This document shows, piece after piece, positions 17,657 to 25,608 of a stretch of DNA of 64,000 nt; the first letter of the stretch is position 1; each line of letters opens with the position of its first letter. Source of the stretch: Allobosea sp. CRIB-10 (GTDB lineage: Bacteria; Pseudomonadota; Alphaproteobacteria; Rhizobiales; Beijerinckiaceae). A program made the translations under genes and the position numbers. The notes beneath the pieces are model-generated. The model was not told the origin of the DNA. It did not search any database and was given only the letters and a program-made list of their open reading frames with translations. The DNA is taken from positions 62,001 through 126,000 of the forward strand of contig NZ_FOKP01000015.1 of NCBI RefSeq assembly GCF_900112185.1. Reading direction: 5' to 3'.

Positions 17657-18606
17657 TGGCGCGCCAGCTCGTCTTCGGCCTCGCGCTGATCGCGGCGCTC
17701 GCGGTCTTCCCGCTGTTCTCGCCCTGGTCGACGGTGATCCTGACTGTGGCCTTGTGCGAGGGCCTCGCGGCGCTCGGCATTATGGTGCTGCTGCGCGCCG
17801 GGCAGGTCTCCTTCGGCCACGGCCTGTTCTTCTCGTTCAGCGCCTATGCGGTGGCCTTCCTGGCGGCGGCCAAGCTCGGGCATGAGGCGCTGATCCTGAT
17901 CCCGGTCGGCATAGCGGCCTCGGGGCTGCTTGCGGCGATCGTCGGCCTCTTCGTCGTGCGCTACCGCGCGATCTTCTTCGGCATGCTCAACCTCGCCATC
18001 TCCATGGTGTTCTTTTCCTTGCTGGAGAAGCTCTTCCCGATCACCGGCGGCGCCGACGGCAAGCGCGTGCCGCGGCCGACCTTCGCCGGCATCGAATTCG
18101 GCCGCGAGCAGTTCGAGCTCGCGACCTTCTATGTCACGCTGGTGCTCTGCATCGTCGCCGCGCTCTTCGTCGCGCGCTATCTGCTCTCGCCCGGCGGCAA
18201 GGCGCTGGAGGCGATCAAATCGAACGAGACGCGGCTCGAATATCTCGGCGTCTCCCCAAGAAAAGTGCTCTACGGCGCCTATCTGCTCTCCGGCCTGCTG
18301 GCGGGGCTGGGCGGCGCGATCATCGCGCTGGTTTCCGGCCACGTCACGCCGGAGCTGGCCTATTGGGTGCGCTCGGGCGAGTTCGTCTTCATCGCGATCC
18401 TTGGCGGTATCGGCGGCGTCGCCGGGCCGTTCCTGGGCGCGCTGATGTTCCAGATCATCCGCGGCTATGCCGCGGTCTATGCGCCCGAGACCTGGCATGC
18501 CGTCCTCGGCGTCATGCTGCTGGTCATCATCTTCTTCGCGCCGGCGGGCCTCTACGGCATCGTCGCCGGCAAGAGCAGGCCGCAGCGCGAGGAGGGCGGG
18601 CGATGA
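17656..18606 (+). CDS. LivM-type ABC permease
   Basis: A 316-residue permease, the second half of the import channel. It has many hydrophobic segments, and GQVSFGHGLFFSFSAYAVAF matches the LivM family block. EAIKSNETRLEYLGVSPRKV is the ATPase-contact loop, and AILGGIGGVAGPFLGALMF lies near the C-terminus. The start ATG shares bases with the LivH-type stop, and the stop overlaps the next start (cgATGAgc). Order and overlaps show one transcription unit. Confidence 0.9.
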   Translation: MARQLVFGLALIAALAVFPLFSPWSTVILTVALCEGLAALGIMVLLRAGQVSFGHGLFFSFSAYAVAFLAAAKLGHEALILIPVGIAASGLLAAIVGLFVVRYRAIFFGMLNLAISMVFFSLLEKLFPITGGADGKRVPRPTFAGIEFGREQFELATFYVTLVLCIVAALFVARYLLSPGGKALEAIKSNETRLEYLGVSPRKVLYGAYLLSGLLAGLGGAIIALVSGHVTPELAYWVRSGEFVFIAILGGIGGVAGPFLGALMFQIIRGYAAVYAPETWHAVLGVMLLVIIFFAPAGLYGIVAGKSRPQREEGGR

Positions 18607-19352
18607 GCGGCGTCATCCTCGAGGCGGATGACCTCCATCTGCGCTTCGGCGGCGTGCAGGCGGCGAATGGCGCCTCGCTCAAGGTCGCGGCGAACGAACG
18701 CATCGCCATCATCGGCCCGAACGGCGCCGGCAAGACCACCTTCATCAATCTCTGCACCGGGTATCTCAAGCCGCAATCCGGCCGAGTGGTCTTCAACGGT
18801 CAGGACGTGACGAAGTTGTCGCCGCAGGCGATCACCCGCCTCGGCATCGGCCGCTCCTTCCAGATCCCGCAGCTCTTCCTCGACAACACCGTGATCGAGA
18901 ACCTGCTGCTGACGCTCTCGGCGCGCGAGGGCTCCTGGTCGCCCTTCCTCGCCATGCAGCGCCACCCCAAAGCCGAGGAGATGTGGGCGCTGCTCGATCT
19001 GGTCGGCCTGAAGGCGACCGGCAACCGCATCGTCCGCGAACTGCCGGAGGGCATGCGCAAGCTGATCGACATCGCCGTCGCGCTCGCGCTCGAACCGAAG
19101 CTGATCTTCATGGACGAGCCGACCAGCGGGGTGTCCTCGACCGAAAAATTCCAGGTGATGGACACGCTGACCCGCGTGCTCGACGCCCGCGCCACCACCG
19201 CGGTCTTCGTCGAGCACGACATGGATGTGGTCGCCCGCTACGCCAATCGCGTCGCGGTCTGGACCGGCGGGCGCATCGCCCATCAGGGCACGCCGGAGGA
19301 GATACTCAGCCATCCGGAAGTCCGCGAGACCGTGATCGGGGTGGGGGTCTGA
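18603..19352 (+). CDS. LivG-type ABC ATPase with unusual signature motif
   Basis: A 249-residue ATPase of the importer. Walker A is GPNGAGKT at 38-45, Walker B is PKLIFMDEPTSG, and the switch His is in VFVEHDMDVV. The signature loop reads ELPEGMRKLIDIA where relatives have LSYGQQ or LSGGQ. Only Leu and Gly of the core are kept. The partner LivF-type protein has the normal LSGGQ, so one of the two composite ATP sites may be slow, as in other asymmetric ABC pairs. Start and stop are tightly coupled to the neighbours. Confidence 0.88.
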   Translation: MSGVILEADDLHLRFGGVQAANGASLKVAANERIAIIGPNGAGKTTFINLCTGYLKPQSGRVVFNGQDVTKLSPQAITRLGIGRSFQIPQLFLDNTVIENLLLTLSAREGSWSPFLAMQRHPKAEEMWALLDLVGLKATGNRIVRELPEGMRKLIDIAVALALEPKLIFMDEPTSGVSSTEKFQVMDTLTRVLDARATTAVFVEHDMDVVARYANRVAVWTGGRIAHQGTPEEILSHPEVRETVIGVGV

Positions 19353-19353
19353 G

Positions 19354-20049
19354 ATGCTGGAGATCAGGGAGCTCTCGGCCGAGATCGAAGGCGTGCAGGT
19401 GCTGCGCCGGGCCTCGCTGTCGCTGGAGGAGGGCGCGACCGTCGCCCTGATCGGCCGCAACGGCGCCGGCAAGACCAGCCTGCTGCGCGCCATCATGGGC
19501 TTCATGACGGTGACCGGCGGCGCGATCAGCTTCGACGGCAAATCGCTCGACAGCGTGAAGGCGCATGAGCGGCCGCGTCTTGGCATCGGCTATGCGCCCG
19601 AGGATCGCCGGCTGTTCTCGACCTTCACCATCGAGGAGAACATCCGCCTGCCGGCCGAGGTGATGAAGCTCGGCGAGGCGGAGATCGTAAGAAGGCTGGA
19701 GCGCATCTATGCGGTGCTGCCCGAGCTCGCCGATCTGCGCCAGCGTCCCGCCGCCGGCCTCTCCGGCGGCCAGGGCAAGATGGCGGCGCTCGCCCGCGCG
19801 CTGATGGTCGGCAGCCGCGTCATCCTGCTCGACGAGCCCTTCCAGGGTCTCGCCCCGGTTCTGGCCAACCGCTATGCCGCCGCCCTGCGCGCCTTGCGCG
19901 ACAGCCATCCCGACATCGCCTTGCTGATCACCGAATCCAACCCCAGTCTGCTGCGCAACTTCGCGGCTAAGGCTTATGCGATCGAGCGCGGCGAGGTCAG
20001 CGAAACGCAATTGGCCGAAAGCTCGCTCGCCGCAGCCGGGCTGCATTGA
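19354..20049 (+). CDS. LivF-type ABC ATPase
   Basis: A 231-residue ATPase, shorter than LivG as usual. Walker A is in LIGRNGAGKTSLLRA, the signature is LSGGQGKMAALARAL, Walker B is VILLDEPFQGLAP, and GIGYAPEDRRLFSTFTIEEN is the Q-loop region typical of LivF. The last residues diverge from the normal switch-His block (ALLITESNPSLLRNFA has no His after LIT). It follows the LivG-type gene by one base. A family B palindrome follows the stop and may end the importer message before the aldehyde dehydrogenase gene. Confidence 0.88.
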   Translation: MLEIRELSAEIEGVQVLRRASLSLEEGATVALIGRNGAGKTSLLRAIMGFMTVTGGAISFDGKSLDSVKAHERPRLGIGYAPEDRRLFSTFTIEENIRLPAEVMKLGEAEIVRRLERIYAVLPELADLRQRPAAGLSGGQGKMAALARALMVGSRVILLDEPFQGLAPVLANRYAAALRALRDSHPDIALLITESNPSLLRNFAAKAYAIERGEVSETQLAESSLAAAGLH

Positions 20050-20056
20050 ATTGTAA

Positions 20057-20170
20057 GCCCTCATCCTGAGGAGCCGCGTAGCGGCGTCTCGAAGGATGCT
20101 TCAGGAGGCTCCGGTACGAGCTGGAGCATCCTTCGAGACGCGATCTGCGATCGCTCCTCAGGATGAGGGC
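20057..20170. repeat. Palindromic intergenic element, family B copy 2
   Basis: The outer arms are GCCCTCATCCTGAGGAGC and a matching GCTCCTCAGGATGAGGGC. The long central arm is CGTCTCGAAGGATGCT with AGCATCCTTCGAGACG. It begins seven bases after the LivF-type stop and lies 45 bases before the aldehyde dehydrogenase start. Confidence 0.85.
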
Positions 20171-20215
20171 TGAGGAAAAGGTGCTTTGGGGCACTAAGAA
20201 TTTGAGGAGACCATC

Positions 20216-21649
20216 ATGACCCAGCATTTCATCAACGGCCGGCACGTCGCCGGCCGCACCGGCGAGACCATGGCGGTGCTCGCCCCGGCGACCGGCGAGG
20301 AGTTCACCCGCATCGCCTGCGGCACTGCCGAGGACATCGATGATGCGGTGCGTGCCGCCCGCGCCGCTTATGAAGGCGCCTGGGGCAAACTGACCGCGGC
20401 CGAGCGGGGCCGGCTGATCTCCAAGCTCGCGCTCAAGGTGCAGGACCATTTCGACGAGCTGGCGCGGATCGAGGCGCAGGACACCGGCAAGCCGATGGCA
20501 CAGGCGCGCGCCGATATCGAGGCGACCGTGCGCTATTTCGAGTTCTATGGCGGCGCCGCCGACAAGGTGCATGGCCACATCATCCCGTTCCTCAACGGCT
20601 ATAATGTCAGCGTCGTGCACGAGCCCTATGGCGTCACCGGCCATATCCTGCCCTGGAACTATCCGGCGCAGATGTTCGGCCGCTCGCTGACCGCCTCGCT
20701 CGCCATGGGCAATGCCGTGGTGCTGAAGCCGGCCGAGGACGCCTGCCAGACGGCGCTGCGCCTCGCCGAGCTCGCTACGGAAGTCGGTTTCCCGGACGGC
20801 GCCATCAACATCGTCACCGGCCGTGGCCATGAGGCAGGCGAGGCGCTCTGCCGCAATCCTGGCGTCGGCTTCATCTCCTTCACCGGCTCGCCGCAGGTCG
20901 GCCAGATCATCCAGAAGGCCTGCGCCGACAACTTCATCACCTGCACGCTGGAGCTCGGCGGCAAGTCGCCCCAGATCGTCTTCGACGACGCCGATTTCGA
21001 TACGGCCGTGCCGATCGTCTGCAAGGCGATCGTCCAGAACACCGGGCAGACCTGCTCGGCCGGCAGCCGCGTGCTGGTCCAGAAGACCATCTATGACGAT
21101 TTCGTCGGCGCCGTCGCCAGGCAGTTCTCCAAGCTGCGCGCCGGCACGCCCGAGATGGATCTCGATTGCGGACCGGTGATCAACGCCAAGCAGCGTGGCC
21201 GGGTGCAGAGTTTCGTCGATCAGGCCCGCGAGCAGGGCATCCCTGTGCTCGCTGAGGGCGCGATCGCGCAGGGCGTGCCCAATGGCGGCTTCTATGTGAC
21301 GCCGACCCTGTTCGGCCAGGTGCCGCGCGGCAACCGGCTGGAGCAGGAAGAGGTCTTCGGCCCCGTGCTCGCCGCCTTCTCCTTCGACGACGAGGAGGAT
21401 GCGGTGAAGCTCGCCAACTCCACCCCTTACGGCCTCGTTGCCGGTGTCTGGACCAATCATGGCGGGCGCCAGCAGCGCGTCGCCAAGCGCGTCCGCGCCG
21501 GCCAGGTCTTCATCAACGGGTATGGCGCCGGCGGTGGCATCGAATTGCCCTTCGGCGGCACCGGCAAGAGCGGCCATGGCCGCGAGAAGGGCTTCATGGC
21601 GCTGGAGGAGTTCGCCGTCGCCAAGACGATTGTGCACAAGCACGGGTGA
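20216..21649 (+). CDS. NAD(P)-dependent aldehyde dehydrogenase
   Basis: A 477-residue enzyme of the classic ALDH fold that oxidises an aldehyde to an acid. The general base is Glu247 in LELGGKSPQIV. The nucleophile is Cys280 in NTGQTCSAGSRV. HILPWNYPAQMF holds the oxyanion Asn, and the cofactor block is FTGSPQVGQ. It resembles betaine-aldehyde and gamma-aminobutyraldehyde dehydrogenases, but I cannot assign the substrate. AGGAG precedes the ATG closely. It sits downstream of the importer, separated by a palindrome, so cotranscription is possible but not certain. Confidence 0.88.
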   Translation: MTQHFINGRHVAGRTGETMAVLAPATGEEFTRIACGTAEDIDDAVRAARAAYEGAWGKLTAAERGRLISKLALKVQDHFDELARIEAQDTGKPMAQARADIEATVRYFEFYGGAADKVHGHIIPFLNGYNVSVVHEPYGVTGHILPWNYPAQMFGRSLTASLAMGNAVVLKPAEDACQTALRLAELATEVGFPDGAINIVTGRGHEAGEALCRNPGVGFISFTGSPQVGQIIQKACADNFITCTLELGGKSPQIVFDDADFDTAVPIVCKAIVQNTGQTCSAGSRVLVQKTIYDDFVGAVARQFSKLRAGTPEMDLDCGPVINAKQRGRVQSFVDQAREQGIPVLAEGAIAQGVPNGGFYVTPTLFGQVPRGNRLEQEEVFGPVLAAFSFDDEEDAVKLANSTPYGLVAGVWTNHGGRQQRVAKRVRAGQVFINGYGAGGGIELPFGGTGKSGHGREKGFMALEEFAVAKTIVHKHG

Positions 21650-21718
21650 CAGGGAACGCGTAGAACGCGGCCAGGTTGTCATCCGTAAGGAGTAGCTTGG
21701 GATCGTGCGGGAGCAGGT

Positions 21719-21742
21719 CTTGCGCCCGGTAGCGGGCGCAAG
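21719..21742. terminator. Perfect hairpin downstream of aldehyde dehydrogenase gene
   Basis: CTTGCGCCCG (21719-21728) pairs with CGGGCGCAAG (21733-21742) around a gtag tetraloop. The tail is cattgattt, only weakly T-rich. It lies 69 bases after the aldehyde dehydrogenase stop and 12 bases before the methyltransferase ATG, so it could also affect that gene's translation. Confidence 0.55.
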
Positions 21743-21754
21743 CATTGATTTGTC

Positions 21755-22483
21755 ATGGGCATGCGGCCGGTAGGTGATACCGTCGATATCCTGGGAGGAT
21801 TGCTTGCGCCGCTGCAGGGCCGGCGCATCCTCGATATCGGCTGCGGCCGTGGCGATCTGCTGCAGGCGCTGGCCGAGCGTGGCGCCAGCGTCGCCGGGCT
21901 CGATCCCGATGAGGCCATGCTCGAAGTCGCACAGGCGCTCGTCCCGAAGGCTGCTCTGAAGCACGGCTGCGCCCAGCTTTTGCCCTGGGGCGACGCCAGC
22001 ATGCACGCGGCGATCTTCCTCAACAGCCTGCACCATGTCCCGGTGCCCGACATGCTGCTGGCGCTGGAGGAGGCAGCTCGCGTCGTCGGCAAGGGCGGCA
22101 GCGTCATCGTCGTCGAATCGCTCTCGGAAGGCTCGTTCTTCGACACGCTGCGGCTGATCGAGGACGAGACCGAGGTCCGGCAGGCGGCTCAGGATGCGAT
22201 CGTCAGGGCGAGGCGCCGCGGCATCGTCAGCGAGATCAGGCAGATCGAATACGACCGGATCGAGGCTTTTCCCGATGCCGCCGCTTTCATGGCGCGCGCC
22301 GTGGCGATCGACCCTTCGCGCGAGGAGCGGGCCCAGGCGGCGCAAGACAAGCTGATCGCCCGCTTCGAGGCGCTGTCTGAGCACGAGAAGGGCGGCTATG
22401 TCCTGCACCAGCCGCTGCGGCTGCATCACCTCAAGGCGCCGATCGGACCGAAGCCCTCGGTCAATCCCGCGATGTTTGGCTGA
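21755..22483 (+). CDS. Class I SAM-dependent methyltransferase
   Basis: A 242-residue protein. ILDIGCGRGDLLQALAERGA is an ideal SAM-binding motif I, followed by VAGLDPDEAML (acidic residue binding the ribose). LLPWGDASMHAAIFLNSLHH is motif II, then LEEAARVVGKGGSVIVVESL. This is the UbiE/Methyltransf_11 type. The C-terminal third is helical and has no recognised acceptor signature. No ribosome site is obvious, and a strong hairpin ends 12 bases before the start. The convergent Lrp gene ends three bases beyond its stop. Confidence 0.78.
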   Translation: MGMRPVGDTVDILGGLLAPLQGRRILDIGCGRGDLLQALAERGASVAGLDPDEAMLEVAQALVPKAALKHGCAQLLPWGDASMHAAIFLNSLHHVPVPDMLLALEEAARVVGKGGSVIVVESLSEGSFFDTLRLIEDETEVRQAAQDAIVRARRRGIVSEIRQIEYDRIEAFPDAAAFMARAVAIDPSREERAQAAQDKLIARFEALSEHEKGGYVLHQPLRLHHLKAPIGPKPSVNPAMFG

Positions 22484-22486
22484 GGC

Positions 22487-23041
22487 TCAGGCCGCGCCGG
22501 CTGGGGCCGGCAGCCGAGGGTCCTTGACCCGCCCTGGCCATTCGCCGGTGATGCCGGGCTGGACCGGCCGCTCCAGATAGGTCGAGAGCACGACATAGCT
22601 GCGGGTCGCGGTGACGCCGGGCACGTCGTAGATCTTCGCCAGCAGGCCTTCGAGCGCATGCGTGCTCTCGGTCCGCACCTTCAGCATCATGCAGGTGTCG
22701 CCCGCGACCGAATGAATCTCCTCGACCTCGGGATGCGCCTCGATCGCCAGCAGCGTCGTCGTCTTGCCCCAGCCGGTGGTGTCGACATGGACGAAGGCGA
22801 GCAGCGTCTTGCCGGTCGCCTCGGGCTCGATCAGCGCCGCCACCCGCTTGATCGCGCCCGAGCGCCGCAGTCGCTTCACCCGCTCATGCGCCGCCGGCGG
22901 CGACAGGCCGACGCGCTCGCCGAGATCGGCGTAGCTGATCGTCGCATCCTCGACCAGGACACCTAACAGTTTTCGGTCCATCGCATCGAGTTCGCGCTCC
23001 GCTCCCCGGCTGCGCCGAACGCCATCTGTTTTTTCGAGCAT
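22487..23041 (-). CDS. Lrp/AsnC family transcriptional regulator
   Basis: A 184-residue regulator. About residues 20-70 are the helix-turn-helix (ELDAMDRKLLGVLVEDATIS, then LSPPAAHERVKRLRRSG, with the fold's usual recognition helix). The rest is the RAM ligand-binding domain (VEEIHSVAGDTCMMLKVRT). It has extra residues at both ends compared with the usual 150. GGAG lies eight bases before the start. It is divergent from the MFS gene with only 48 bases between, so it probably controls that transporter and itself, in response to an amino acid. Confidence 0.88.
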   Translation of the reverse strand: MLEKTDGVRRSRGAERELDAMDRKLLGVLVEDATISYADLGERVGLSPPAAHERVKRLRRSGAIKRVAALIEPEATGKTLLAFVHVDTTGWGKTTTLLAIEAHPEVEEIHSVAGDTCMMLKVRTESTHALEGLLAKIYDVPGVTATRSYVVLSTYLERPVQPGITGEWPGRVKDPRLPAPAGAA

Positions 23042-23075
23042 TCGTCGATCTCCGATTGAACCAGAATTTCATTCG

Positions 23076-23094
23076 GTCATTCTGTCGAAATGAC
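23076..23094. promoter_or_regulatory. Candidate Lrp operator between lrp-like and MFS genes
   Basis: GTCATT (23076-23081) and AATGAC (23089-23094) form an inverted repeat with seven bases between. It lies in a short AT-rich divergent gap and overlaps the MFS start codon. A second, imperfect half (ATTCGGTC versus GACGAAT) extends it outward. The assignment to the adjacent Lrp-type protein is by position only. Confidence 0.35.
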
Positions 23095-24271
23095 GAATAG
23101 AAATCAAACGAGCTTGGAAGCACCCCACATCCCCGCGGCAGCTTATGCGCTCTGCCTGTGCATCGGGCTCGTCGGCGCGAATTCGCTGGCGCTGGGGCCG
23201 ATCGCGCCGCGCGTCGCCGAGAGCTTTGCCAGCGGTGTGCCGGCGGTAATGACGGCCTCGGCAGCCTTTGGCATCGGCACGGCGGCGAGTGCGCTGCTGC
23301 TCGCCGGGCTGATCGACCGCTTCGGCGCGGGCCGCGTGCTGCGCTATGCCCAACTGGCTTTTCTTGCCGCTCTCGCCGCGAGCGCGGTTGCGCCGGTCCT
23401 GCCGGCCTTCGTTGGCGCGCAATTGCTGGCCGGGCTCGCCGCCGGCCTCGCGCTGCCGGCGATCTATACGCTTGCCGCTCTGGCCGCGCCGCCCGGCCGC
23501 GAGAGCGACGCGCTCGGCGTCGTCCTGTTCGGCTGGACGCTCAGCATGGTCGCCGGCGTCTCGCTCTCGGCGGTGATTGCCGACTTGTTGGGGTGGCGCA
23601 TGGTCTACGCCATCGTCGTCGCCGCCGGGCTCGCCGCCATGGCGGGGACCACGAAGCTGACCGCGGGTGGAACTGCGACCGGACGCGCCGCGCCGTCGCC
23701 GCTCTCTGCGCTACGGGTGCCCGGCATCGCGCCGCTGCTGCTCGCATGCGCCGCCTTCATGGCGTCGTTTTACGGCGTCTACGGCTATGTCGGCGATCAT
23801 CTTCATCGCGGGCTCGGCCTGCCGGTCAGCGCCGGCGGCCTGCTGGCACTGTGCTATGGGCTCGGCTTCGGTGCGACGACCTTTCTCGACCGCTGGATCG
23901 ATCGCCTCGGCCCAGCCCGTCTGCTGCCGCTGTTCTTCGCGCTTGTCGGCGGCGTCTATCTGGCGATGGCCATAGCTGCGATCTCCTATGTAGCCCTGCT
24001 CGTCGTCGTCTTCTGCTGGGGCATGGCCAATCACGCCGCGCTGAACGTGCTGATCCTGCGGCTGGGAGCACTCGATCCCGGCCGCCGCGGCGCGATTATG
24101 GGTCTCAACAGCGGCGTCACCTATCTCGCGCTCTTTGCCGGGACGACGGGCTTCGGGCCGCTCTATGCCAGCGCCGGTTTCGCAGCGCTCGCCGGGCTTG
24201 CGGTCGCGCTGATGCTGGTGGCGGCGCTCGCCGCTGCGCTCGCGCCGCGCGCGGCAACGGCAAGCGCCTGA
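23090..24271 (+). CDS. MFS transporter
   Basis: A 393-residue, twelve-helix transporter of the DHA-like MFS type, probably an exporter. Visible are AAYALCLCIGLVGANSLALG in helix 1, LIDRFGAGRVLRYAQL as the cytoplasmic 2-3 loop (the family's G-x-x-x-D-R-x-G loop, changed here), and LLALCYGLGFGATTFLDRWI in the second half. The substrate is unknown. No ribosome site precedes the ATG, which overlaps a candidate operator, so a leaderless message is possible. It is divergent from an Lrp-type regulator, which suggests amino-acid export. Confidence 0.78.
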   Translation: MTNRNQTSLEAPHIPAAAYALCLCIGLVGANSLALGPIAPRVAESFASGVPAVMTASAAFGIGTAASALLLAGLIDRFGAGRVLRYAQLAFLAALAASAVAPVLPAFVGAQLLAGLAAGLALPAIYTLAALAAPPGRESDALGVVLFGWTLSMVAGVSLSAVIADLLGWRMVYAIVVAAGLAAMAGTTKLTAGGTATGRAAPSPLSALRVPGIAPLLLACAAFMASFYGVYGYVGDHLHRGLGLPVSAGGLLALCYGLGFGATTFLDRWIDRLGPARLLPLFFALVGGVYLAMAIAAISYVALLVVVFCWGMANHAALNVLILRLGALDPGRRGAIMGLNSGVTYLALFAGTTGFGPLYASAGFAALAGLAVALMLVAALAAALAPRAATASA

Positions 24272-24274
24272 TTC

Positions 24275-25399
24275 CTACATCTGGATGACGTGCCGGATCG
24301 TGCGGCCTTCATTCAGTGCGTCGAAGCCCTCGTTGATCCCCTCGAGCGGGCTCGAGCTGGTCCAGAGTCTGTCGACCGGCATGCGGCCGCGCTGGTAGAG
24401 GTCGATGAACCGGGGAATGTCGCGCACCGGGATGCAGGAGCCGACATAGGAGCCCTTGAGCGTGCGCTCCTCGCCGACGAGGCGGACCGGCGCCAGCGCC
24501 ATAGTGTGAGCGGGATTGGCAAGGCCGGCCGTCGTCGTCGTGCCGCCGCGCCTGGTGATCTGGTAGGCGAGCTCCAGCGCCTTGACCGAGCCCGCCATCT
24601 CCAGCCCGTGGTCGACGCCGCCCTTTGTGGCGGCCCGAATCGCCTCGACCACATCGGGCGCGCCGGCATTGAAGGTGTCGGTCGCGCCGAGCTCGCGGGC
24701 GATCCGGAGCTTTTCGTCCGAGAGGTCGACCGCGATGACGCGCGAGGCTCCGCAGGCGACGGCGCCGAGCAGGGCCGCGAGGCCGACGCCGCCTAACCCG
24801 ACGACTGCCGCCGTCTCGCCGGCGCGGACCTTCGCGGTGTTCACCGCAGCGCCGACGCCGGTCAGCACGGCGCAGCCGAAGAGCGCGGCGATCTCGTGGG
24901 GGATGTCGGCCTCGATCTTCACCAGCGAATGGCGCGACATCACCGCGTGCTCGGCGAAGGCGGAGACGCCGACATGATGGTTGACCGGCTTGCCGTTCTG
25001 CGAGAGCCGGCGCCCGCCCGCCATCAATTCGCCGACGCCATTGGCGGCATTGCCGGGCTCGCACAGGGCGGGGCGCCCCTCGCTGCAAGGTGCGCAATGG
25101 CCGCAGGAGGGCACGAAGACCATGACGACGCGGTCGCCCTTCCTGAGGTCGGTGACGCCGGGCCCGACCTCCTCGACCTCGCCGGCAGCCTCATGGCCGA
25201 GCACCATCGGCACCGGGCGCGGCCGGTTGCCGTCGATCACCGAGAGGTCGGAATGGCACAAGCCCGCGGCGCGGACCTTGACCAGCACCTCGCCCATCGC
25301 GGGCGGGGCGAGCTCGACCTCCTCGATCCGGAGCGGCTTCGACTGCGCATAGGGCGCGGTGACGGGGCTGGCGTGCAGCACGGCGGCGCGGGTCTTCAA
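24275..25399 (-). CDS. Zinc-dependent alcohol dehydrogenase
   Basis: A 374-residue medium-chain dehydrogenase of the class III-like type. Catalytic zinc ligands are in AAGLCHSDLSVIDG and VLGHEAAGEVEEVG. The structural zinc site is SCGHCAPCSEGRPALC, with four cysteines. The nucleotide site is VVGLGGVGLAALLGAVACGA, followed by VIAVDLSDEKL, whose Asp favours NAD. It converts an alcohol and an aldehyde. Formaldehyde-type or aromatic alcohol substrates are possible. It ends three bases from the convergent MFS gene. A family B palindrome lies upstream. Confidence 0.88.
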   Translation of the reverse strand: MKTRAAVLHASPVTAPYAQSKPLRIEEVELAPPAMGEVLVKVRAAGLCHSDLSVIDGNRPRPVPMVLGHEAAGEVEEVGPGVTDLRKGDRVVMVFVPSCGHCAPCSEGRPALCEPGNAANGVGELMAGGRRLSQNGKPVNHHVGVSAFAEHAVMSRHSLVKIEADIPHEIAALFGCAVLTGVGAAVNTAKVRAGETAAVVGLGGVGLAALLGAVACGASRVIAVDLSDEKLRIARELGATDTFNAGAPDVVEAIRAATKGGVDHGLEMAGSVKALELAYQITRRGGTTTTAGLANPAHTMALAPVRLVGEERTLKGSYVGSCIPVRDIPRFIDLYQRGRMPVDRLWTSSSPLEGINEGFDALNEGRTIRHVIQM

Positions 25400-25434
25400 G
25401 GCGGGTCCTCGTGGCTTCGATGTTCCGTCTCTCA

Positions 25435-25550
25435 GCCCTCATCCTGAGGAGCAGCCTTCAGGCTGCATCTCGAAGGATGCTCCAGATGGTTCCGGAGCCT
25501 CCTGGAGCACCCTTCGAGACGCCGCTGACGCGGCTCCTCAGGATGAGGGC
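25435..25550. repeat. Palindromic intergenic element, family B copy 3
   Basis: GCCCTCATCCTGAGGAGC on the left is answered by GCTCCTCAGGATGAGGGC on the right. The central arm is TCTCGAAGGATGCTCCAG with CTGGAGCACCCTTCGAGA, which has one mismatch. It lies in the gap between the alcohol dehydrogenase start and the LysR stop. Confidence 0.82.
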
Positions 25551-25608
25551 TGAGGATGGTTGCGAGAGTGGGCGGCGGCGCTGCCGCCTGTCAAAGACGA
25601 AATCCCGA

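Noticed and set aside
19997..22429. Open frame of 810 codons on the minus strand opposite the aldehyde dehydrogenase and methyltransferase genes
   Set aside because: The plus-strand genes carry full catalytic motifs. The antisense product has low-complexity composition and no recognisable domain.
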